Shown piece by piece: positions 33,926 to 39,424 of a DNA stretch of 39,424 nt (its first letter is position 1; each line of letters opens with the position of its first letter). The translations under genes were made by a program, and so were the position numbers. Below the pieces are notes generated by a model that did not search any database, was not told the origin of the DNA, and saw nothing but the letters and a program-made list of their open reading frames with translations. This stretch comes from an uncultured Polaribacter sp. (GTDB taxonomy: Bacteria; Bacteroidota; Bacteroidia; Flavobacteriales; Flavobacteriaceae): NCBI GenBank assembly GCA_913020555.1, contig CAJWAC010000015.1, positions 1-39,424 on the forward strand, given 5' to 3'.

Positions 33926-34801
33926 TTACAAATTATTCAAAGCTTTTTTCAGTGTTTTAAATTTGAAAGTAAAATTGTATTTTTTTACTTTTTTAGAAGA
34001 TATCCGGCTTCCTTCCAATAAAATTATAGCCATATCTCCAAACATTAATTTTAACATGAAGCCAGGTACGCTTATTCTTGCAAACGGTCTTTTGATGGAT
34101 TTAGCCAAAGTTTTAGAAAATGTTTTGCTAGTTTGATGCTCAGGAGCCACAGCATTGTATATTCCTATTAGTTTTCCTTCAATAGCATCTATATACATTT
34201 TACATAAATCGTCAATATGAATCCAAGGTAAATATTGTTTTCCAGAACCTAAAGGAGATATTACAGGTGTTTTCATTTTTTCTAAAGCACCACCATTTTT
34301 AGATAATACAATTCCTGTTCTTAAAATCGTAACAGGTACTTTTAAAGTTTTAAATTGTTGTGCTGCATTTTCCCATTTTCGGCAGACATTGCCTAAGTAA
34401 TCATTTCCATAAGTATCTGTTTCTTCAAAAATCTTATCGGTGGTTATTGCTCCATAATAACCAATACCAGAGGCAGAAACAAAACCTTTTAAAGTAATAT
34501 TATTTTCTTGCACAGCGCTATAGAGAAGATTTGCAGATTCAACTCTGCTGTCAATAATTATTTTTTTTCTTTTGTTCGTCCATTTTTTATCTGCAATTCC
34601 TGCACCCGCCAAATGAACAATATAATCTATATTTCTGAAGACTTTTTTATCAATATAATTTTTTGTAATATCCCATTTAAACTCATTTTTATTTTTAGGA
34701 TTCCTACTCAAAATCACAACTTCATGACTTGTAGCAGTTAACATTTCAGTAAGTCTTTTACCTACTAAACCTGTTCCCCCTGTAATTAATATTTTTGACA
34801 T
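33926..34801 (-). CDS. TIGR01777-family NAD(P)-dependent oxidoreductase
   Basis: The 291-residue short-chain dehydrogenase-like protein has the nucleotide motif ITGGTGLVG at 5-13, DYIVHLAGAGIADKKW (family-specific), FVSASGIGYYG with the catalytic-type Ser/Tyr region and TILRTGIVLSKNGGALEKM. The family includes SulA/YfcH relatives with unknown substrates. It is a single gene that shares a terminator with the lipid operon. The length is normal for the family, and no odd features are seen. Confidence 0.9.
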   Translation of the reverse strand: MSKILITGGTGLVGKRLTEMLTATSHEVVILSRNPKNKNEFKWDITKNYIDKKVFRNIDYIVHLAGAGIADKKWTNKRKKIIIDSRVESANLLYSAVQENNITLKGFVSASGIGYYGAITTDKIFEETDTYGNDYLGNVCRKWENAAQQFKTLKVPVTILRTGIVLSKNGGALEKMKTPVISPLGSGKQYLPWIHIDDLCKMYIDAIEGKLIGIYNAVAPEHQTSKTFSKTLAKSIKRPFARISVPGFMLKLMFGDMAIILLEGSRISSKKVKKYNFTFKFKTLKKALNNL

Positions 34802-35140
34802 AAAGTAAAAATAAAAAAACTACAATTTTTTGATCATGATTTTTGATAGAAAATTCTTATTTACACATTTAAACGCTTTCATTTGATTTGTAATTTACGT
34901 TTGCTAATATTTGTTATGAATTTTTGCAATAGTTTCTTTTCATTGATTGTCTATTAACTTTTTTATAGACAGCATATAATTTCTATATTTTATCCTATTG
35001 TTATCAATAAATTATAGGTTTAAATTTTAATAAATACTTGTATTCCATTCTTGTACTACATCAATTTAAATAATAGATAGATATACTAAAGCAATGTTAA
35101 TATTTTTAAAAAACCTCTTTAAAGCCGTATTTTTATAGTG
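34802..35140. other. Divergent intergenic region
   Basis: A 339-base gap lies between the TIGR01777 and VWA genes. A small hairpin (TGTCTAT/ATAGACA, 34948-34971) is present. No TAnnTTTG match was found at a good distance for either gene, and no RNA gene is seen. Confidence 0.5.
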
Positions 35141-36265
35141 ATGAAAGATAATACAAAAAGAAAAGGTTTTGTTTTTAAAACTTACGAGCCTAAAAATCAG
35201 TCTCCTTTTGAGAAGCTTTTTGAAATTTTTAAAGAATTAATCACATATACCTCAGGCGATTTTGATGAAGCAATAGATTGGTTGCGTTCTTTGGATAAAG
35301 AATATAAACTAACAACAGCGGAATATACCATTGATGATTTTGTTGAAGATTTAAAAAAGAAGGGATACATTAAAGAAGAAATTGATGCAGAGGGAATAGG
35401 AGGTACTAAAATTACACCCAAAACAGAAAGAGCAATTCGCCAGCAAGCTTTGAATCAAATATTTGGAAAGATAAAAAGAACGGGGTCTGGAAATCATAAA
35501 AGTAAATCTCCAGGAGTTGGAGATGAACATACAGGTGATTTTAGAGCCTATCAATTTGGTGACAATCTAGACAAAATTTCAATGACTGAAAGTATACGAA
35601 ATGCTCAAATTAATAATGGGATTGGGGATTTTACACTATCAGAAAACGATTTGGTAGTTGAGGAAACGCTGCATAAAAGTCAAATGAGTACTGTATTAAT
35701 GATTGATATTAGTCATTCTATGATTTTATATGGCGAGGACAGGATTACACCGGCTAAAAAAGTAGCGATGGCTTTGGCTGAGTTAATTACAACTCGATAT
35801 CCAAAAGATACTTTAGATATTTTGGTATTTGGTAATGATGCCTGGACTATTAAAATTAAAGATTTACCCTACCTACAAGTAGGACCTTATCATACAAATA
35901 CCGTAGCGGGTTTAAACTTGGCAATGGATTTGTTAAGAAGAAAGAAAAATACCAATAAACAGATTTTTATGATAACTGACGGGAAACCAAGCTGTCTGCG
36001 TTTGCCTGATGGACAGTATTATAAAAATAGTAATGGTCTTGATAAGTATATTGTAAATAAATGTTATGCAATGGCACAACAGGCAAGAAAATTACATATT
36101 CCAATCACCACTTTTATGATAGCCCAAGATCCTTACTTAATGAAGTTTGTAAGGGCTTTTACCCAAGCAAATCAAGGAAAAGCATTTTATACTGGTTTAA
36201 AAGGTTTGGGTGAAATGATTTTTGAGGATTACGAAACCAATAGAAAGAAAAGAATTAAAGGATAA
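35141..36265 (+). CDS. VWA-domain protein paired with an AAA+ ATPase
   Basis: The 374-residue protein has an N-terminal helical region and a C-terminal von Willebrand A domain. The MIDAS is DISHS at about 189-193, with a Thr in the YHTNT loop near 253 and Asp in MITDGKPS near 280. This places a metal-dependent partner-binding surface next to an AAA+ ATPase encoded 42 bases downstream, as in MoxR/VWA and chelatase I/D-type pairs. Such pairs act as chaperones that insert metals or activate oxidoreductases. No cofactor enzyme is adjacent, so the client is unknown. A GTG one codon upstream is in frame, but the ATG is used. Confidence 0.85.
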   Translation: MKDNTKRKGFVFKTYEPKNQSPFEKLFEIFKELITYTSGDFDEAIDWLRSLDKEYKLTTAEYTIDDFVEDLKKKGYIKEEIDAEGIGGTKITPKTERAIRQQALNQIFGKIKRTGSGNHKSKSPGVGDEHTGDFRAYQFGDNLDKISMTESIRNAQINNGIGDFTLSENDLVVEETLHKSQMSTVLMIDISHSMILYGEDRITPAKKVAMALAELITTRYPKDTLDILVFGNDAWTIKIKDLPYLQVGPYHTNTVAGLNLAMDLLRRKKNTNKQIFMITDGKPSCLRLPDGQYYKNSNGLDKYIVNKCYAMAQQARKLHIPITTFMIAQDPYLMKFVRAFTQANQGKAFYTGLKGLGEMIFEDYETNRKKRIKG

Positions 36266-36307
36266 AATAGTAACAAGGTTGTAAAGTTTGTTAAGACAAT
36301 ATAATTT

Positions 36308-37768
36308 ATGAATATAACTAAGATTAATACATTAGGAGGTTTAAAAAAATCGGGATACCAATCAAAATCAATTAAAGACGAATTGCGTGAAAACTTAATC
36401 AGTAAAATGATGAGTAAAGAAACTGTTTTTAAAGGTGTTCATGGCTATGAAAATACGGTTATTCCAGAGCTGGAAAGAGCTATTTTAAGCAGACATAATA
36501 TCAATTTATTAGGTTTAAGAGGGCAAGCAAAAACTCGTTTGGCTAGGCTAATGATCAATTTGTTAGATGAATATATACCCGTTGTTCAAGGCTCAGAAAT
36601 TAATGATGACCCACTAAACCCAATTTCTAGATTTGCTATTGAAGCCATTAGAGAAAAAGGTGACGAAACTCCAATTTATTGGTTGCATAGACAAGAACGA
36701 TTTGCGGAAAAATTAGCAACTCCAGATGTAACTGTAGCGGATATTATTGGAGATGTAGATCCAATAAAAGCAGCCAATTTAAAATTGAGTTATGCAGATG
36801 ATAGAGTTATCCATTATGGTATGATCCCTAGGGCAAACAGATGTATTTTTGTAATTAATGAATTACCAGATTTACAAGCAAGAATTCAAGTAGCATTATT
36901 CAATATTTTACAAGAAGGAGATATTCAAATTCGAGGGTTTAAATTACGATTACCTTTGGATATGCAGTTTATATTTACAGCAAATCCTGAAGATTACACA
37001 AATAGAGGAAGTATTGTAACTCCGTTAAAAGATAGAATTGGCTCACAAATTTTAACGCATTATCCTGAAGATATAGAAACTGCAAAAATCATTACGCAAC
37101 AAGAAGCAAAGAGTATTCAAAAAGATTTTATTCAGGTTCCAGAGCTAGCTAAAGATTTATTGGAGCAAATTGTTTTTGAAGCTAGAGAAAGCGAGTATAT
37201 TGATGCAAAGAGTGGTGTAAGTGCACGTTTAAGTATATCTGCCTTTGAGAATTTATTAAGTACAGCAGAAAGAAGGTCTATTCTTGCTGGAGATGATGAA
37301 ACTATGATTCGTTTAAACGATTTTGATGGAATTATTCCATCAATTACCGGAAAGGTAGAACTGGTTTATGAAGGAGAACAAGAGGGGGCGCAAGTAGTTG
37401 CAGAAAACCTAATTAAGAAAGCCATTAAATCTTTATTTCCAACCTATTTTCCTGAAATTAAAAAATTAGAAAAAGCCACAGAAGAATCGCCTTATGATGA
37501 TATCGTGTCTTGGTTTTTTAATGCTGATGAAGATTTTGAATTGTTAGATGATTATTCTGAAAAAGCATATATTTTGGAGTTGGATAAAATTACTCCTTTA
37601 AATAAATTTTTATCAAAATATCAACCAAATATGAATCCAGATGATGCCTATTTTGTAAAAGAGTTCTTATTGTGGGGATTGGTAGAGTTTAAAAAACTAA
37701 GTAAATATAGATTTGCAGAAGGAACTCAGTTTAAAGATCCTTATGGGAATTTTATGGATGGACTTTAA
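36308..37768 (+). CDS. AAA+ ATPase, ChlI/MoxR-like
   Basis: The 486-residue ATPase has an atypical P-loop GLRGQAKT at 69-76 and a Walker B stretch CIFVINEL at 179-186, in which the usual Asp before Glu185 is replaced by Asn184. Sensor 1 (FTANPEDY) and an arginine-finger region (LKDRIGSQI) follow, then a C-terminal extension with acidic helices. It is of the magnesium-chelatase/MoxR type that works with VWA partners. The Asn may be a family feature, since the Glu is retained and the rest of the core is intact. It probably forms a hexameric ring with the VWA protein encoded upstream. The target is unknown. Confidence 0.85.
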   Translation: MNITKINTLGGLKKSGYQSKSIKDELRENLISKMMSKETVFKGVHGYENTVIPELERAILSRHNINLLGLRGQAKTRLARLMINLLDEYIPVVQGSEINDDPLNPISRFAIEAIREKGDETPIYWLHRQERFAEKLATPDVTVADIIGDVDPIKAANLKLSYADDRVIHYGMIPRANRCIFVINELPDLQARIQVALFNILQEGDIQIRGFKLRLPLDMQFIFTANPEDYTNRGSIVTPLKDRIGSQILTHYPEDIETAKIITQQEAKSIQKDFIQVPELAKDLLEQIVFEARESEYIDAKSGVSARLSISAFENLLSTAERRSILAGDDETMIRLNDFDGIIPSITGKVELVYEGEQEGAQVVAENLIKKAIKSLFPTYFPEIKKLEKATEESPYDDIVSWFFNADEDFELLDDYSEKAYILELDKITPLNKFLSKYQPNMNPDDAYFVKEFLLWGLVEFKKLSKYRFAEGTQFKDPYGNFMDGL

Positions 37769-37824
37769 ATGATTATTTATTTTATTTAAATATTTAATTA
37801 GGGTATAAAAATTAACCTATTCTT

Positions 37825-37867
37825 ATAATAAACCTCATAGATTTTAAAATTCTATGAGGTTTATTAT
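37825..37867. terminator. Bidirectional terminator
   Basis: ATAATAAACCTCATAGA pairs with TCTATGAGGTTTATTAT in a 17-bp stem with a nine-base AT loop. It separates the AAA+ gene (plus strand, stop 37768) from the convergent small gene (stop 37874). Confidence 0.8.
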
Positions 37868-37873
37868 TTTGTG

Positions 37874-38227
37874 TTAATTTAGTATTAGGGGATAGTCTAT
37901 ATCTGCAACCTCAACGGTGTCACTCTCAAAATCTGTATCAATTCCTAGTAAAATTCGTAATGCTTTAAGTTCATAAATATCAAACATTAAGGCCAAATTT
38001 TGATGTGAAGTAGGGATTGGTATTTTTCTCTTTTGTGTGGAACATCCATTATAATCTAGCCAATAATTTACATCAATTTGAGATACATAAATTTTAAATT
38101 TATACAATTGTTCTTTTGAGAACTGAAAAAAGATATTGTTAAAAGTTAATGTATAGTTTTTACAACTGTGGCAAATAGAAAGTTCACCATTTTTTACTCT
38201 CCTTATAATTTTAGAATTTTTACACAT
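37874..38227 (-). CDS. Small cysteine-containing protein, conserved-type, unknown (DUF6686-like)
   Basis: The 117-residue protein has four cysteines, with one CxxC in SICHSCKNYTLTF and single Cys at 2 and about 62. The pattern MCKNSKI...CHSCKNYTLTFNNIFFQFSKEQL...RKIPIPTSHQNLALMFDIYELKAL resembles a small Bacteroidota-specific family, which I believe is DUF6686; this name is from memory and should be checked. The Cys pattern could bind zinc or an iron-sulphur cluster. It follows the flavodoxin-FNR reductase by only nine bases on the same strand, so a redox link is possible but unproven. Confidence 0.6.
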   Translation of the reverse strand: MCKNSKIIRRVKNGELSICHSCKNYTLTFNNIFFQFSKEQLYKFKIYVSQIDVNYWLDYNGCSTQKRKIPIPTSHQNLALMFDIYELKALRILLGIDTDFESDTVEVADIDYPLILN

Positions 38228-38236
38228 AATTATTTA

Positions 38237-39424
38237 TTAATAGCAATCTGTTTTTATTTGATTTTTTTGTTTGAATTCTTCTAAAGAGGTTTCTAAAAGA
38301 TCTTTAGAAATTTCTTCCAATACTTTTTCTACACCTTTTTGCATTGCGAGAGAACCGCAAATTAGTATGGTATGACCATTTTTTAAAAATTCTGCAATAA
38401 GATGATTGTATTTCTTTAAAATATCTTGTACATATATTTTTTGATTATTTTCTTTTGAATACGCAGTCTCAAAAGAATTTAAGTACCTTTTTCTAAGTGC
38501 TTTATCAATATATGGTTGATATATTTCTTTAGATTGTTGAGTTCTTCCACCCCAAAAAAGACTGATTTTAGTTTTTTTATTTTCATTAATCATTCCTAAA
38601 AATGGAGCAATACCAGTTCCATTTGCAATTAGAATCACTTCTTTTGCTTTTTTAGGAAAATGGAATTTTTTATTTCTTTGAATAGATGCTTCAAAAATAT
38701 TTTCTTCAGAAAGGTTATTTAAATAGTTAGAACAAACTCCAAATTCATGTTTTTTTACACTCAGTAAAATATTTTTACCAATTTTTGCAACGGAATATAA
38801 ACGTGCTGTTTTTTCATTTTGAGGTGTTATAGAAATCAAATCTCCAGATGTGAATTTTAATTTTTTAGTGGGTTTTAGTTCTATCAAAAATGTATCATCT
38901 GCATTTAAAGCAGATTTTTCGATTACTTTAATATTTGTTTCCTTAACTAATTCAAATATTTTATTTTCATCCAAAACAAAATCTAAATTATAATGCGCTT
39001 TCCATTGTAATAACCATTTTTCAAAATCACTAAAAGACTGTTTATCTACTTTAAAAAGAGGTAAAATAGGAGTGAATTTTTCGTGTAATTGTAAACTAGC
39101 TTGCACCAATATTGCAAACTTGCAAAATTCAGGATAGTTTGTTGATCCAAAACCAACAATTGAAAAGTTTAGAGGACTTTTTTGATCTTGTTTTTTTAAT
39201 TTTTCTAAGAATAAATCTGCATTTTCAGGAGCTTCACCATCTCCATAAGTGGCTGTGAGAATAATGAGTTCTTTAGCTTTTTTATAGGTTGTAAAGTTGT
39301 TTAATTCATCAATATAAACATTCTTTTCGGCTGCTATTAATGCTTTGTAAATTGCATTGGCAAATTTGATAGTACCACCTGTTTCAGAACCAATTAAAAT
39401 GACAAATTCTGCGAGGTCTGGGTG
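38237..39424 (-). CDS. Flavodoxin-FNR type reductase (sulphite-reductase flavoprotein/diflavin-like), 5' end outside window
   Basis: The minus-strand frame is open to the right edge without a stop. An FMN domain comes first (LIGSETGGTIKFA phosphate loop, LTATYGDGEAPENA and GFGSTNYPEFC, as in flavodoxins). A FAD/NADP module follows, with RLYSVAK (FAD-binding), NGTGIAPFLGMI (pyridine nucleotide) and ILICGSLAMQKGVEKVL. It ends in DCY, the terminal Tyr typical of FNR stacking on FAD. Electrons would pass NADPH to FAD to FMN to a partner. The connecting domain of CysJ looks short. In flavobacteria such modules are often fused to an N-terminal PepSY membrane part, which would lie outside the window. 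The earlier-looking start at 39109 is an internal Leu codon. Confidence 0.82.
   Translation of the reverse strand, partial: HPDLAEFVILIGSETGGTIKFANAIYKALIAAEKNVYIDELNNFTTYKKAKELIILTATYGDGEAPENADLFLEKLKKQDQKSPLNFSIVGFGSTNYPEFCKFAILVQASLQLHEKFTPILPLFKVDKQSFSDFEKWLLQWKAHYNLDFVLDENKIFELVKETNIKVIEKSALNADDTFLIELKPTKKLKFTSGDLISITPQNEKTARLYSVAKIGKNILLSVKKHEFGVCSNYLNNLSEENIFEASIQRNKKFHFPKKAKEVILIANGTGIAPFLGMINENKKTKISLFWGGRTQQSKEIYQPYIDKALRKRYLNSFETAYSKENNQKIYVQDILKKYNHLIAEFLKNGHTILICGSLAMQKGVEKVLEEISKDLLETSLEEFKQKNQIKTDCY

Noticed and set aside
38237..39109. A start codon at 39109 for the reductase
   Set aside because: The codon is TTG in the middle of a continuous flavodoxin domain (FAILVQASLQL), and the frame stays open to the window edge.

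Overview
The window is AT-rich DNA from a member of the Flavobacteriaceae (Bacteroidota). Four things point there: the -7 promoter element TAnnTTTG recurs ahead of many genes, start-site Shine-Dalgarno sequences are poor, many lipoproteins have short N-terminal signals, and the block pyrE / START-like protein / birA / rsfS / ftsH / LUD / cdsA / psd / acyl-CoA-binding protein is a core flavobacterial neighbourhood. The family-level assignment is firm; genus is not claimed.

Layout. 1-5.4 kb is a decaying accessory zone. It holds an IS3-family element cut by the left edge, an unrecognised broken ORF beside it, a lipoprotein gene with an in-frame stop, a small secreted ORF, an erythromycin-esterase-like gene, and the eroded C-terminal barrel of a TonB-dependent receptor. 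4.7-9.1 kb carries a DJ-1/PfpI protein with a Crp/Fnr regulator, then a two-component pair (LuxR-type response regulator and TPR histidine kinase). After a hairpin-rich 610-bp gap, 9.7-12.4 kb is a minus-strand run of PASTA protein, TrmH-like methyltransferase, hemH and hemJ. Divergent from it are ddl, coaD, an M14 peptidase lipoprotein, a lactonase-like lipoprotein and the two subunits of an isoquinoline-oxidoreductase-like molybdoenzyme (12.5-19.7 kb).

19.7-24.1 kb is the second accessory island: a lipoprotein, an HU-like DNA-binding protein, an array of seven ~22-bp tandem units, and a 918-residue SF2 helicase carrying two predicted membrane helices. This island is the best candidate for an undescribed system, possibly defence. 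24.4-33.9 kb is core: a SulP transporter, NUDIX and pyrE as a very tight divergent pair, a START-like protein, birA, then the rsfS-ftsH-LUD-cdsA-psd-ACBP-yceI operon, which joins protein quality control to phospholipid synthesis. The right end has a TIGR01777 oxidoreductase, a VWA/AAA+ ATPase pair, a small cysteine-containing protein and the 3' part of a flavodoxin-FNR reductase that runs off the right edge.

No tRNA, rRNA or CRISPR array was seen. Several genes need TTG or GTG starts (trmH-like, birA, the helicase, iorA-like, ACBP). Domain calls come from motif recognition by eye; no database was searched.
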